Assembly (NCBI GenBank): GCA_001593685.1
Contig: LUKI01000025.1
Span: forward strand, 1-34,027
DNA length: 34,027 bases
Source of the DNA: Gammaproteobacteria bacterium F7
Lineage (GTDB): Bacteria > Pseudomonadota > Gammaproteobacteria > Pseudomonadales > IMCC2047
Direction: 5' to 3'
Shown: one piece after another, positions 22,597-32,352 of the stretch
Layout: every line of letters begins with the position of its first letter
Numbering within the stretch: the first letter of the stretch is position 1
Translations under genes and position numbers: made by a program
Notes under the pieces: model-generated
Database searches by the model: none
Seen by the model: only the letters and a program-made list of their open reading frames with translations
Told to the model about the DNA's origin: nothing

Positions 22597-24744
22597 TTAG
22601 AACTTGCCGTAGTAGCCTTCTTTCATGGCATCAAACAGGTTGGCGGCCGTGTGCGTTTCACCATCGTATTCCACCTCTTCGTTGCCTTTCAGGTCGACAA
22701 CGGAGCCATCGGCCAGCGTAAAGCTGTAGGTGGTGTTTTCCAGATCTTTCTCTTTCACCAAGACACCCTGGAAAGCTTCCGGGTTGAAGCGGAAGGTGGT
22801 GCAACCCTTCAAGCCCTGCTCATAGGCGTACATATAGATGTCTTTAAAGTCTTGGTAAGGGAAGTCCGTTGGTACGTTCGCCGTTTTGGAAATGGAGGAA
22901 TCGATCCATTTCTGCGAGGCAGCCTGTACATCAACATGTTGCTTGGGCTTGATATCATCGGCTGAGATGAAGTACTCAGGCAGCTGCTCTTCCGGATTTT
23001 CGGAATAAGGCATGGCCTTCGGGTTAACAAGTTCACGGTAAGCCAGCAGTTCGTAGGAGAACACATCGACTTTTTCTTTCGTCTTACGGCCTTCACGGAT
23101 CACGTTACGTGAATAATGGTGCGCGAAGCTTGGCTCGATACCGTTACTGGCATTGTTGGCCAATGACAGGGAGATAGTGCCCGTCGGTGCAATAGAGGTG
23201 TGGTGCGTGAAACGTGCACCCTTCTCGGCCAGCTTTTCAACCAGCTCCGGATTTTCCTGTGCAACCTGCTGCATGTAGCGGCTGTATTTGGCGTGCAGCA
23301 CTTTACCCGCAACCTGATCGCCAACCTTGTAACCATCTTCTGCCATTTCCGGGCGTTTACGCAGCATGCACGGAGTGACTTCGAACATCTCGTCCATGAT
23401 CGGCGCAGCGCCTTTTTCTTCAGCCAGCTCCAGTGCCGTTTCCCAACCGACCATGGCCATTTCTTTAGTCACACGCTCGGTCAGTTCCAGAGAGGCTTCG
23501 TCACCGTATTTCAGGCCCAGCATAGTCGTTGTTGAACCAAGGCCCAGATAACCCATGCCGTGACGACGTTTGTTTTGGATCTCGTGACGTTGCTGCTCCA
23601 GCGGCAGGCCGTTGATTTCAACCACGTTATCCAGCATGCGGGTGAAAATAGATACAACTTTGCGGTACTCGTCCCAGTCGAAACGGGCGTTTGGTGTGAA
23701 TGGGTCTACCACAAAACGCGTCAGGTTTACCGAACCCAGCAGGCAGCTACCGTATGGTGGCAGTGGCTGTTCACCACAGGGGTTAGTGGCGCGGATTTGC
23801 TCACAGAACCAGTTGTTATTCATTTCATTCACTTTGTCGATCAGGATAAAACCTGGCTCGGCGAAGTCATAGGTGGAGGACATGATGGCATCCCACACAC
23901 GCTGTGCTTTAACCGTCTTATACACACGGCAGGCCACTAGGCCTTCGTCGTTGTGTACGTAATCTTCACTGTTTGGCGATTCACGCCAGATGATGTCATC
24001 GCCTTCCAGATCAATACCGTCATTCTCAACTTCCTTCGCGGTAACCGGGAACGCCAGCTGCCAGTCGGCCTGCTCTTTAACAGCCTGAATGAATTCGTCG
24101 GTAATCAGCAGCGACAGGTTGAACTGGCGCAGACGGCCATCTTCACGCTTGGCGCGGATGAATTCGAAGACGTCCGGGTGGCCCACATCGAAAGTTGCCA
24201 TTTGTGCGCCACGACGGCCACCGGCAGAGGACACGGTGAAACACATTTTGTCGTAGATATCCATGAAGGACAGCGGGCCGGAGGTATAAGCACCGGCACC
24301 AGACACGTAAGCGCCCTTTGGTCGCAGCGTGGAGAATTCGTAACCGATACCGCAACCTGCTTTCAGCGTGAGGCCTGCTTCCAGGTTTTTGGTTAGAATA
24401 TCCGTCATGGAATCATGGATAACCGCTGACACGGTGCAGTTAATCGTCGAGGTGGCTGGCTTGTGCTCTTTGGCACCCGCATTAGAAATAATACGACCTG
24501 CAGGGATCACACCCTTGCGCAGTGCCCATAAGAATTTTTCGTACCATTTATCCTGATTTTTTTTGCCGGTTTCAACATCGGCCAGTGCGCGCGCAACGCG
24601 GCGGAAAGTTGCATCCACATCTGTGTCTACAGCTTCGCCATTCTTGGCTTTCAGGCGGTATTTTTTATCCCAGATATCCAGCGATGCGTCCTGTAAAGGT
24701 ATGTCCTTCACTTCGTCAGAAACGGCTTTTAACGTTGCGCTCAT
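22597..24744 (-). CDS. nrdJa: NrdJa: adenosylcobalamin-dependent (class II) ribonucleotide reductase, catalytic subunit
   Basis: The product is 715 aa with GAGG 8 nt before the ATG at 24744. The ten-stranded barrel core shows STINCTVSAVI (first active-site Cys), the finger-loop segment RATNPCGEQPLPPYGSCL (Asn/Cys/Glu radical chemistry) and APTGTISLSLANNASNG. There is no ATP-cone and no NrdB partner, as expected for class II, which uses vitamin B12 for radical generation and works with or without oxygen. It reduces ribonucleotides for DNA synthesis. The final C-terminal part is encoded separately by nrdJb. Two NrdR-type boxes upstream imply repression by NrdR. Confidence 0.95.
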   Translation of the reverse strand: MSATLKAVSDEVKDIPLQDASLDIWDKKYRLKAKNGEAVDTDVDATFRRVARALADVETGKKNQDKWYEKFLWALRKGVIPAGRIISNAGAKEHKPATSTINCTVSAVIHDSMTDILTKNLEAGLTLKAGCGIGYEFSTLRPKGAYVSGAGAYTSGPLSFMDIYDKMCFTVSSAGGRRGAQMATFDVGHPDVFEFIRAKREDGRLRQFNLSLLITDEFIQAVKEQADWQLAFPVTAKEVENDGIDLEGDDIIWRESPNSEDYVHNDEGLVACRVYKTVKAQRVWDAIMSSTYDFAEPGFILIDKVNEMNNNWFCEQIRATNPCGEQPLPPYGSCLLGSVNLTRFVVDPFTPNARFDWDEYRKVVSIFTRMLDNVVEINGLPLEQQRHEIQNKRRHGMGYLGLGSTTTMLGLKYGDEASLELTERVTKEMAMVGWETALELAEEKGAAPIMDEMFEVTPCMLRKRPEMAEDGYKVGDQVAGKVLHAKYSRYMQQVAQENPELVEKLAEKGARFTHHTSIAPTGTISLSLANNASNGIEPSFAHHYSRNVIREGRKTKEKVDVFSYELLAYRELVNPKAMPYSENPEEQLPEYFISADDIKPKQHVDVQAASQKWIDSSISKTANVPTDFPYQDFKDIYMYAYEQGLKGCTTFRFNPEAFQGVLVKEKDLENTTYSFTLADGSVVDLKGNEEVEYDGETHTAANLFDAMKEGYYGKF

Positions 24745-24811
24745 GCGGTTGCCTCATGCAAAAATGTGTTGATTTTTTTAATTTTTTAACCTGTGCTCTT
24801 GATGACCAAAA

Positions 24812-24827
24812 GCACTACATATTGTGT
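24812..24827. promoter_or_regulatory. NrdR box, proximal to nrdJa
   Basis: Read on the minus strand, ACACAATATGTAGTGC matches the NrdR consensus ACACWATATVTWGWGT except the last base. It is 68-83 bp upstream of the nrdJa ATG. A degenerate partner with a good right half (TATAGTTT, near 24843-24858) lies 31 bp away, the usual three-turn NrdR spacing. Confidence 0.8.
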
Positions 24828-25075
24828 TAGTGAAAAGGATACTACCCGAATATAGTTTTTAGGAGCAAGCGCTTATTGATAGAAAAAAGCAGTTATCGAT
24901 TATTTTTCTAGACGAAATTCATCTATCAAATTATTTGATTTTTAAGGATGAAAGCTAAGCCGCTGTTTTTATAAGGGAAATATTTCAGGTCATTTATTGA
25001 TTCCCGTTTCAGGGTTAATTAAAGATTTTTTAAAGCGTGAAGGAAAAAATCACTAGTGTGTTCTTTTTATAATCA

Positions 25076-25091
25076 ACACTACATATTGTGT
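25076..25091. promoter_or_regulatory. NrdR box, distal
   Basis: ACACAATATGTAGTGT (minus strand) is a full consensus NrdR box, 264 bp from the proximal box and only 80 bp past the htpG terminator. A faint half-site (AGTGT, 25055-25059) lies about 32 bp away. The 487-bp gap 24745-25231 otherwise holds only AT-rich sequence and the htpG terminator. Confidence 0.8.
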
Positions 25092-25170
25092 CATTTTTAT
25101 GACGGCGAATCAGAGCAATAGCTATCGGTTTTGATTCAATAAAAGGCATCTAATCCCAAATAGCAGGTAT

Positions 25171-25210
25171 AAAAAAGACGGCACCGATAAAAAACCGGGC
25201 CGTCTTTTTT
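25171..25210. terminator. Bidirectional-looking terminator after htpG
   Basis: GACGGC (25177-25182) pairs with GCCGTC (25199-25204). It is flanked by six A on the left and six T on the right, which extend the stem and give a U-tract on either strand. It ends the htpG transcript (minus). Confidence 0.85.
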
Positions 25211-25231
25211 GTTATCACTGGTAGCTGTTAA

Positions 25232-27163
25232 TTATTGACTCAGCTCCAACAACAGTTTGTTCAAACGCTGAACGTAGGACGCTGGATCATCCAACTGCCC
25301 GCCTTCGGCCAGGTGAGCCTGGTCAAAGATGATGGCAGCCAGATCAGCAAAACGCTCGTCGTTCGTTTCCGCATTCAGTTTTTCAACCAGCGGGTGCTCA
25401 GGATTAAGCTCCAGTGTTGGTTTGCTTTCCGGCATTGGCTGTCCCGCCGCTTCCATGATGCGACGCATTTGCGCGCCCATGTCGTATTGACCAACGACCA
25501 GACAAGCTGGAGAGTCGGTCAGGCGGTGCGTCACGCGCACCTCTTCAACACGCTCTTCGAGATTGCTTTTAACTCGCTCAACCAAGTCTTTAAATTGCTC
25601 GGCAACCTCTTCCTGCTTTTTCTTCTCTTCTTCGTCTTCTACGCTGCCCAGATCCAGTTCGCCTTTGGCAACATCCTGGAACTGCTTACCGTCAAATTCA
25701 TTGAGGTGGCTAACCAGCCAGTCATCAATGCGGTCAGACAGCAGCAGTACTTCGATACCCTTCTTGCGGAAAACTTCAATGTGCGGGCTGCTTTTCGCAG
25801 TATTGAAGGAGTCAGCGACAACGTAGTAAATCTTGTCCTGACCTTCCTGCATACGACCAACATAGTCTTCCAGCGAGATCGCCTGCTCTTCAACATCATC
25901 GTGTGTTGTGGAGAAGCGCAGCAGTTTGGCAACGGTTTCCTTGTTAGCAAAATCCTCTGCTGGACCTTCCTTCAGCACGGAGCCGAACTCTTTCCAGAAC
26001 TCAGCGTATTGCTCAGGTTCTTTCTTAGCCATTTTAGCCAGCATATCCAGTACACGTTTAGTCAACGCGCCGCGCATCTTGTCGATTTGCGGATCCTTTT
26101 GCAGGATTTCACGGGAGATATTCAGGGACAGGTCGTTAGAATCCACCACACCTTTGATGAAACGCAGGTACATGGGCAGGAACTGTTCCGCGTCGTCCAT
26201 GATAAATACGCGCTGGATATAGAGTTTCAGGCCATGGGTGGCATCACGGTTCCACATATCAAAAGGCGCACGTTTTGGTACGTACAGCAGGCTGGTGTAT
26301 TCCAGCTTACCTTCAACCTTGTTGTGGCTCCAGGTCAGTGGATCTTCAAAGTCGTGAGAGACGTGCTTGTAGAACTCTTTGTATTCATCGTCGTTCAGCT
26401 CGCTACGTGAGCAGGTCCACAGCGCTTTTGCTTCATTAACGGCTTCATACTGACGTTCTTTGGGCGCTTCCTCTTTAGGCTCTTCACCCTCTTCGGTTGG
26501 CATGGCAGGTGTTTCCTGCTCCAGCATTTCAACCGGCAGAGAAATATGGTCAGAGTATTTGCGAACCAGGTTACGCAGACGGAAATCATCGGCAAACTCA
26601 GCTTCGTCTTTCTTCAGGTGAAGCGTTAAACGTGTACCGCGATCAGCTTTATCAATGGTTTCGATAGTAAAGTCGCCTTCGGCGGCTGACTGCCAACGCA
26701 CACCCTCTGATGCCGAAGCACCGGCACGACGTGTTTCAACCGTGACTTCGTCGGCAACGATAAAGGCAGAGTAAAAACCAACACCGAATTGACCAATCAG
26801 CTGCGAGTCTTTCTTCTGATCACCGGTCAGGTTTTTCAGGAACTCACCGGTGCCGGATTTAGCAATCGTTCCCAGGTTAGCGATAACTTCATCACGGGAC
26901 ATGCCAATACCGTTATCAGAGATACTAATGGTGTTAGCTTCTTTATCGAAGTCGATGCGAATTTTCAGATTGGGATCGTCTTCATACAACGCATTGTTTT
27001 CTAATGCTTCGTAACGCAGCTTGTCGGCGGCGTCAGAAGCATTAGAGATCAGTTCACGCAGGAAAATTTCTTTGTTGCTGTACAGCGAGTGGATCATCAG
27101 GTGCAGAAGCTGTTTAACTTCTGTCTGAAAACCCATGGTTTCTTTTTGTGCTTCAACGGACAT
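25232..27163 (-). CDS. htpG: Chaperone HtpG (Hsp90)
   Basis: The product is 643 aa (E. coli HtpG is 624). The N-terminal GHKL ATPase domain shows [20 protein letters not shown] and [11 protein letters not shown] (residues about 40-130). The middle domain has [13 protein letters not shown] and [18 protein letters not shown], and the C-terminal dimerisation domain ends [10 protein letters not shown]. An acidic Glu/Pro insert at about 223-238 ([13 protein letters not shown]) accounts for part of the extra length. ATP-driven dimeric chaperone in the cytoplasm. Strong ribosome site (GGGGAGA). It is preceded by a consensus sigma-32 promoter and followed by its own terminator, so it is monocistronic. 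Confidence 0.97.
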   Translation of the reverse strand: MSVEAQKETMGFQTEVKQLLHLMIHSLYSNKEIFLRELISNASDAADKLRYEALENNALYEDDPNLKIRIDFDKEANTISISDNGIGMSRDEVIANLGTIAKSGTGEFLKNLTGDQKKDSQLIGQFGVGFYSAFIVADEVTVETRRAGASASEGVRWQSAAEGDFTIETIDKADRGTRLTLHLKKDEAEFADDFRLRNLVRKYSDHISLPVEMLEQETPAMPTEEGEEPKEEAPKERQYEAVNEAKALWTCSRSELNDDEYKEFYKHVSHDFEDPLTWSHNKVEGKLEYTSLLYVPKRAPFDMWNRDATHGLKLYIQRVFIMDDAEQFLPMYLRFIKGVVDSNDLSLNISREILQKDPQIDKMRGALTKRVLDMLAKMAKKEPEQYAEFWKEFGSVLKEGPAEDFANKETVAKLLRFSTTHDDVEEQAISLEDYVGRMQEGQDKIYYVVADSFNTAKSSPHIEVFRKKGIEVLLLSDRIDDWLVSHLNEFDGKQFQDVAKGELDLGSVEDEEEKKKQEEVAEQFKDLVERVKSNLEERVEEVRVTHRLTDSPACLVVGQYDMGAQMRRIMEAAGQPMPESKPTLELNPEHPLVEKLNAETNDERFADLAAIIFDQAHLAEGGQLDDPASYVQRLNKLLLELSQ

Positions 27164-27202
27164 TAAAACGTCTCCCCGTCAGTTGTTAATGGCAGTGTTT
27201 AG

Positions 27203-27226
27203 TGGCCCACCCACAGTGGTGGGCCA
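27203..27226 (-). other. Hairpin in the htpG 5' untranslated region
   Basis: TGGCCCACC and GGTGGGCCA form a 9-bp perfect stem with a 6-nt loop. It lies between the predicted heat-shock start (near 27242) and the ATG at 27163. No T-run follows, so it is unlikely to be a terminator. It may stabilise the mRNA or affect translation. Confidence 0.7.
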
Positions 27227-27248
27227 TTTAAAATTCAGTAACGGATAG

Positions 27249-27274
27249 ATGGGGTTAGCAGAAAAGTTTTCAAG
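27249..27274 (-). promoter_or_regulatory. Sigma-32 (RpoH) heat-shock promoter of htpG
   Basis: On the minus strand, CTTGAA (27274-27269), a 14-nt spacer and CCCCAT (27254-27249, continuing CTAT) match the RpoH consensus exactly. It predicts strong heat induction of htpG. Confidence 0.93.
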
Positions 27275-27336
27275 AGGCGAGAAACACAAAAGCTATTGTT
27301 ATGCCGATAGCTGATCCAGTCTACGCTTTTGCCTTT

Positions 27337-28050
27337 TTAGCGTTTACGCTCAATAAGGTAAGAGCCGTGCATCAATGCTTTGAGTGTACGAGATCGAAAC
27401 TCCCGTCGATACAACACGGCCACGACCCAGGCTGACGCCACCATAAAGGCATAGGGATGGATAAACCACATTAACAGGGCGAGACTGTAATAATAGGAGC
27501 GCAGGCCCATGTTAAAGGAATAAACAGCCAGGCTGGTCAGTTTACTGGCCGTTTCGGCATGATTACTTCGTTCCTCATCACTGTAGCTGTCATCATCAAA
27601 CAACGGCGCGCTGCCTATCATGATTGACATAAAACCATATTGGCGAATACACCAGGTAAAGGTAAAAAAGGCATAAATATAAATAAACACCAACACCAGC
27701 ACTTTACCCTGCCAACCGCGACTACTGAGGTAATCGGTAAAAGGCAGCTCCAGCAGGAAGTTGGTGGCGCTATCGGTGGCACCTAACACCGTCAACAAAC
27801 CCGCAATAATCAGCAGACTGCTGGAAGCAAGAAATGTCGCGGTACGTTCGAGATTGGAGATAACCGAGGTGTCTGCAATTCGACCATCACGTTTCATCAA
27901 TACGCGCATCCACTCATCGATGTAACACTGCAATGCGCTTTGCAGGCGATGCTTACGTTTTGAGTAATGACGAGAAAACCAGGCGTAGCCAAACCAGCAC
28001 AAAAAGAACCAGCCAATGGCGTAATAATCGAGCCGATCAAATTCGAACAT
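27337..28050 (-). CDS. DUF599 family membrane protein
   Basis: The product is 237 aa from the ATG at 28050 (MFEFDRLDYYAIGWFFLCW); a start at 28089 adds a poor N-terminus. Four hydrophobic segments: about residues 10-25, 72-92, 114-140 and 180-215. DUF599 features are RTATFLASSSLLIIAGLLTV and FTFTWCIRQYGFMSIMIG, followed by an acidic loop (DDDSYSDEE). The family is common in proteobacteria and its role is unknown. It lies about 60 bp beyond the htpG promoter, in the same direction but probably a separate unit. Confidence 0.8.
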   Translation of the reverse strand: MFEFDRLDYYAIGWFFLCWFGYAWFSRHYSKRKHRLQSALQCYIDEWMRVLMKRDGRIADTSVISNLERTATFLASSSLLIIAGLLTVLGATDSATNFLLELPFTDYLSSRGWQGKVLVLVFIYIYAFFTFTWCIRQYGFMSIMIGSAPLFDDDSYSDEERSNHAETASKLTSLAVYSFNMGLRSYYYSLALLMWFIHPYAFMVASAWVVAVLYRREFRSRTLKALMHGSYLIERKR

Positions 28051-28173
28051 AGACGTATGAAAAATCCTTAATATAAAACCACAAAGCACACAGACACAAT
28101 TAAAGCGCGCCTTTACGACCTTAAAAACCCCTGATTGTTCAGGGCCAACTTAATTTATTTTCAATAAGTTAGA

Positions 28174-29097
28174 CTAACTATCCAGAAATCGTGCCACATG
28201 ATCAAGCGCACAACGTGCCGATACCTGCGGGTTATACCCCCCTTCCAACACTGACACCACGCGTCCCTGTGCGTAGTCATTAGCGGCATGACAAATCAAA
28301 TCGGTTACCCAGGCATAATCGCTTTCAACAAGGTTTAAACCGGCTAACGGGTCATCACGGTGCGCATCAAAACCGGCGCTGACAAAAATCATCTGCGGTT
28401 GATGTTGCAACAGGGCTGGCAGCCAGTCACGCTCAATGGCACGCCGAAAATGATCGCTTTTGGTACCCGACTCCAACGGTGTATTGACGATGTTTGGGCG
28501 CTCAATATCAAAATATTTATAGGGATAAAACGGGTGCTGAAAACTCGAACACACCAGCACCGATGGGTCGTCCTTGAAAATATCCACCGTGCCATTACCG
28601 TGGTGCACATCAAAATCCAAGATAGCCACGCGCTCAAAACCGTGCTCGGCAATCGCATGGCAGGCGCCAATAGCGATACCGTTGTAAATACAAAAACCCA
28701 TGCTAGTATCGGCTTCGGCATGATGGCCCGGTGGGCGCACGGCGCAAAAGGCACGTTGATAATCACCGGCCATGATCTCGTCGGTGGCCTGCACGATACT
28801 GCCCGCCGCCAAGTTTGCGGCACTGACACTATGCGGGCACAAACGTGTATCCGGGTCTAACTCAAAGAACCCCTGCTCCGGGGAAGATTGAAGCACATGT
28901 TCAATATGGGATTCGGGGTGGGCGCGTAGAATTTGTTCACGCGTTACCGGTTTGGCTTCGCGTTCGACAACATCCTGAATCAGGCAGGTTTCCTGAAAAT
29001 GCTGTTCGATCGCTCGCAGCCGCTCTGGACTCTCCGGGTGACCATTACCCATATCATGCAGAATACAATCGGAATGACTAATGACGGCGGTTTTCAT
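28174..29097 (-). CDS. Histone deacetylase-family (AcuC/HDAC-like) amidohydrolase
   Basis: The product is 307 aa from the ATG at 29097 and contains the arginase/deacetylase fold. Conserved blocks in order: HPESPERLRAI, RPPGHHAEADTSMGFCIYN (active-site His pair), LDFDVHHGNGT (zinc Asp and His), SAGFDAHRDDPL (second zinc Asp) and VLEGGYN. All catalytic residues are intact. Bacterial relatives remove acetyl groups from lysine (AcuC), polyamines or small amides; the substrate here is not determined. It precedes the DUF599 gene by about 120 bp, with no overlap. Confidence 0.92.
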   Translation of the reverse strand: MKTAVISHSDCILHDMGNGHPESPERLRAIEQHFQETCLIQDVVEREAKPVTREQILRAHPESHIEHVLQSSPEQGFFELDPDTRLCPHSVSAANLAAGSIVQATDEIMAGDYQRAFCAVRPPGHHAEADTSMGFCIYNGIAIGACHAIAEHGFERVAILDFDVHHGNGTVDIFKDDPSVLVCSSFQHPFYPYKYFDIERPNIVNTPLESGTKSDHFRRAIERDWLPALLQHQPQMIFVSAGFDAHRDDPLAGLNLVESDYAWVTDLICHAANDYAQGRVVSVLEGGYNPQVSARCALDHVARFLDS

Positions 29098-29286
29098 AGG
29101 AACTCAAACACCTTAGTTAACGTGTCATCTCGGCGCTGCCCAAACTACCTTCTCTTGCTCGGCAATTGCTCCTGCATTGCCCTACTACTGTGCACCCATG
29201 CACATATCCGCAATTCGCTTTCAGGCCGAAACCCAGTTTAAAAAATAGATAGCGGCTCTCAAGCCGGTATGACGGCATTTTAAAAA

Positions 29287-29742
29287 TTAGTCGCAACTAG
29301 CCCAAGTAATGATGTGCTCTTCCCACTCATCAAAGGGCACGTTCTCTTCAGAGATCACCTTACCCGTGACCGCTATTCCAGCTTCCAGCACGGTATCGTG
29401 AGTACCGGTTATCAGTGGATGCCAATCGGGTAAATCTTTGCCCTCGGCAATCAAACGATAACCGCAGGTGTTAGGCAACCATTTATATTCGAGCACGTTT
29501 TCCGGGGTAAGTTGCACACAGTGCGGTACCAACACCGTACGATTCTGGTAATCGGTACAGCTGCATTTTTCCTGATCCAGATAGCGACACACCAGGTGAG
29601 TAAAATACACATCACCGGTATCTTCACACTCCAGCTTTTCCAGGCAGCAACGGGCACAGCCATCACAGAGTGACTCCCACTCTTGCTTATCCATCTCCTG
29701 CATGGACTTGGCTTTCCAGAAAGGTTTTACGGTATCGGCCAT
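29287..29742 (-). CDS. ycgN: YcgN family (UPF0260) cysteine-cluster protein
   Basis: The product is 151 aa, close to E. coli YcgN in length and sequence (FW-KS, EWESLCDGCARCCLEKL, LPNTCGYRLIAEGKDLPDWHPL). Cysteines fall in the pattern of the Fe-S/zinc-binding CxxCxxCC family (residues about 27-34), with more at 52, 60, 62, 75 and 93. No function is established. It lies about 150 bp after ycgL and rnd, a grouping conserved in gammaproteobacteria, which suggests related roles but does not define one. Confidence 0.9.
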   Translation of the reverse strand: MADTVKPFWKAKSMQEMDKQEWESLCDGCARCCLEKLECEDTGDVYFTHLVCRYLDQEKCSCTDYQNRTVLVPHCVQLTPENVLEYKWLPNTCGYRLIAEGKDLPDWHPLITGTHDTVLEAGIAVTGKVISEENVPFDEWEEHIITWASCD

Positions 29743-29894
29743 CGCTATTAATGCTCTTTAGAAAAATTAGCTGGTTTTAAAATAATAATATTTTGCGAGA
29801 ACAGGAAAGCTGCCCGCGCAAACTCGAAGTGTATATTAAATCCATGACCTATTGAGCACGACGCTAATACATTGGCCACGAAAATAGTGCATTT

Positions 29895-30173
29895 TTAAAC
29901 CAACTTGGTGTTGTGCTCGTTGTTGAAGGTATCTTCTATCTTGGGCGGCATCTGCAGGAAATACCCCTGCTCAGCAATGGCCAGCACCACCTCGTCACGA
30001 TCCACGCGAGCCAGCTTACGCTCCGGCGTCAGGTGAAGCGTCATGGCAAATTGCGGCTGCCCGAAGACCTTTAGCAAGATTTCAGGAACACGCTCCAAAT
30101 CTTCCTTTTTATCCACGTAGAGATACATACCCTCTTTTTTCGGGCTGCGATAAATAGTGCAAAGTATGGACAC
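29895..30173 (-). CDS. ycgL: YcgL domain protein
   Basis: The product is 92 aa starting at GTG (30173), one nucleotide after the rnd stop, so translation is probably coupled. Family residues: CTIYRSPKKEGMYLYVDK at the N-terminus and LTPERKLARVDRDEVVLAI in the middle. E. coli YcgL has a small alpha/beta fold and no proven activity. The tight link to rnd points to an RNA-related role by context only. Confidence 0.9.
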   Translation of the reverse strand: MSILCTIYRSPKKEGMYLYVDKKEDLERVPEILLKVFGQPQFAMTLHLTPERKLARVDRDEVVLAIAEQGYFLQMPPKIEDTFNNEHNTKLV

Positions 30174-30174
30174 G

Positions 30175-31314
30175 TTAAATCTTCCCCTTCATATCAGCCA
30201 GTGCCGTTAACAACGGTTCTCCAAAAAGGGTTCGCTTCCACCTTGGCAAGTCGGCAGGCAAACGCGCCTCGCCACCGTGCATCAGATGGGTCAACATGGC
30301 GACCAGCGATTTACGACTCAGTAATAGTTCAGGCATCAAATCAACCGATTCGGCAACACCTGCCAACAGCGCCTGTAGCTCTTTCACCAGTGGCTTTGCA
30401 CGCGGCGGTAATGGCTCAGGAAACGCAGGTACGCGTTCCTCGTCTGCTGTCTCCTGGTTCACAAGACGTAATATCTGTTCGCCATCTTCCTTCACCACTC
30501 GACGGCGCAGCCCCTCGGTACGGCCTAATGCCTGAGTGGTGTCGGGCAATCTTTGGGCAATATCCAGCAACTGCGGATCCTTAAGAATAAAACCACGCGG
30601 GATATTACGTTGTCGGGCCTGAATTTCACGCCATTCAGCAAGCCTTTGTATGATTTGTACTTGATCTTCCGTCAGTTTATTTGCGCCCTTCACCTTCAAA
30701 TAAGCCTCTGCCGGATCGGTATTTCGGCGCTGCTTATTAAGCATCACCTGCATTTCTTCTTGCGCCCAACTTAGTCGCCCCTTGTCTTGTAGTGCTGAGA
30801 CCTGTTGTTCATAGAGCTCAATCAGGTAATCCACATCCTGCGCGGCATAATGAAGCTGTTTATCACTCAGCGGTCGTTGCAGCCAATCGGAACGCTGTTC
30901 ACCCTTAGGCAGATCAACATTAAAGATGCCATCAACCAGATTTTTGTAACCAATCGACATTCCGTAACCAAGAAATGCCGCGCCAATTTGAGTATCAAAG
31001 ATCGCCTGCGGCTGACAATTGAGAAAAACACTGAAAACCTCTAAATCTTCTGAACAGGCGTGCATCACCTTGACGATATCAGGGCTTTCCAGCAGTTCAA
31101 TCAGCGGCCTGAAATCGGTAATTGGCAATGGATCAATCAGAAAACAAGTATCCTCAGTGGCTATCTGAAACAGCGCCGCCTGAGGATAAAAGGTGTTAAC
31201 CCGCATAAATTCGGTATCAAGAGCAATACAGGGGCTATCGGCCCAATGGCTGGCCGCCTGTTGCAACTCTGCGTCACTGGCGATGTAGGTAAAGGTATCG
31301 TAATGTTGCGTCAA
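30175..31314 (-). CDS. rnd: Ribonuclease D
   Basis: The product is 379 aa. The DEDD exonuclease domain shows ExoI LDTEFMRV, ExoII HACSEDLEVF and ExoIII YAAQDVDYLIELY, all acidic residues intact. A HRDC domain follows (WREIQARQRNIPRGFILKD, about 228-246) and a second helical repeat fills the C-terminus. It trims tRNA and small-RNA 3' ends. The start is an unusual TTG at 31314; no in-frame ATG precedes the ExoI motif. E. coli rnd is also known to begin with UUG. The gene is followed by ycgL after one nucleotide. Confidence 0.95.
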   Translation of the reverse strand: MTQHYDTFTYIASDAELQQAASHWADSPCIALDTEFMRVNTFYPQAALFQIATEDTCFLIDPLPITDFRPLIELLESPDIVKVMHACSEDLEVFSVFLNCQPQAIFDTQIGAAFLGYGMSIGYKNLVDGIFNVDLPKGEQRSDWLQRPLSDKQLHYAAQDVDYLIELYEQQVSALQDKGRLSWAQEEMQVMLNKQRRNTDPAEAYLKVKGANKLTEDQVQIIQRLAEWREIQARQRNIPRGFILKDPQLLDIAQRLPDTTQALGRTEGLRRRVVKEDGEQILRLVNQETADEERVPAFPEPLPPRAKPLVKELQALLAGVAESVDLMPELLLSRKSLVAMLTHLMHGGEARLPADLPRWKRTLFGEPLLTALADMKGKI

Positions 31315-31368
31315 AGGGGTCTCAGTTCAGTTATTTAATAAAGCCAGGTCTTCAAATCCAGCTGGCTG

Positions 31369-31968
31369 TTAATTCAGGGTTTGGCGGCCCTGCAGAGCAT
31401 GAGCCAAAGTACCACCATCAACAAACTCAAGTTCACCACCCAGTGGCACACCATGGGCAATGCGGGTGATCGTGACGTTTGGCGACTCCAACTGTGCAGC
31501 AATATAGTGCGCTGTTGCCTCACCTTCTACGGTTGGGTTGGTGGCCATAATCAACTCCTCAACCTGATTTTCTTTCACTTGCTCAACCAGCAGATCAATA
31601 CCGATATCCTGCGGACCAATACCATCGATTGGCGACAGGTGCCCCATCAACACAAAGTAACGACCTCGAAACAGATTGGTCTGTTCAATGGCCATCACGT
31701 CCATGGGAGACTCCACAACACAGAGTTTGGTAGCATCTCGTTTCGGATCGGCACAAATGCGACACAGCTCCGTTTCACAGAGTATTCGACATTGCTGGCA
31801 ATGCCCCACTTCCTTGATTGATTCGGCCAGCTTTTGCGCCAAACGAAAAGCACCTTCACGATCACGTTCGAGTAAATGCAGCGCCATACGCTGAGCCGAC
31901 TTGGGGCCAACACCTGGCAGGCAACGCAGTGCATCAATCAATTGATCGACCAGTGGACTAAAGGACAT
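31369..31968 (-). CDS. recR: Recombination mediator RecR
   Basis: The product is 199 aa, standard length. The N-terminal helix-hairpin-helix [17 protein letters not shown], the zinc finger ([22 protein letters not shown], four Cys) and the Toprim domain ([14 protein letters not shown], then [13 protein letters not shown]) appear in order, with the ATP-like Walker B strand [16 protein letters not shown]. It works with RecO/RecF to load RecA on gaps. Last gene of dnaX-ybaB-recR; 22 nt after the ybaB stop. Confidence 0.96.
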   Translation of the reverse strand: MSFSPLVDQLIDALRCLPGVGPKSAQRMALHLLERDREGAFRLAQKLAESIKEVGHCQQCRILCETELCRICADPKRDATKLCVVESPMDVMAIEQTNLFRGRYFVLMGHLSPIDGIGPQDIGIDLLVEQVKENQVEELIMATNPTVEGEATAHYIAAQLESPNVTITRIAHGVPLGGELEFVDGGTLAHALQGRQTLN

Positions 31969-31990
31969 ATAAATATTCTATATCAAAGAG

Positions 31991-32314
31991 TTAGAAAGGC
32001 ATTTTAAAGCCAGGCGGCATACCCATACCGGATGCCATGCTCGCCATATTTTCCTTATTGATGTTCTCAACACGACGTACGGCATCGTTAACTGCAGCCG
32101 CCAGCAGGTCTTCCAGAATTTCCTTTTCTTCGCTGAGTAGCGATGGATCTATTTCAACACTACGCACATCATGACGGCCTGTCATGATCACCTTAACCAT
32201 GCCCGCGCCGGACTCACCGGTTACTTCAGCATTGGCTATTTCTTCCTGTTTCTTTTGAAACTGCTCCTGCATCTGCTGAGCCTGTTTCATTAACTCGCCT
32301 AAATCGGGGTTCAT
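31991..32314 (-). CDS. ybaB: YbaB/EbfC nucleoid-associated protein
   Basis: The product is 107 aa. N-terminal helix [22 protein letters not shown] and the family segment [20 protein letters not shown] are diagnostic, as is the Met/Gly-rich end ([15 protein letters not shown]). The dimer forms a DNA-binding tweezer. It lies 38 nt after dnaX and just before recR in the classic operon. GAGG-type ribosome site near the ATG. Confidence 0.95.
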   Translation of the reverse strand: MNPDLGELMKQAQQMQEQFQKKQEEIANAEVTGESGAGMVKVIMTGRHDVRSVEIDPSLLSEEKEILEDLLAAAVNDAVRRVENINKENMASMASGMGMPPGFKMPF

Positions 32315-32352
32315 TTTTTATACCTCTACGTCTAAAGCTTTCTTTTACAAAG

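Noticed and set aside
25235-26410. 391-aa plus-strand ORF
   Set aside because: It is antisense to htpG, whose match to Hsp90 is unmistakable; the opposite frame is open only by codon bias.
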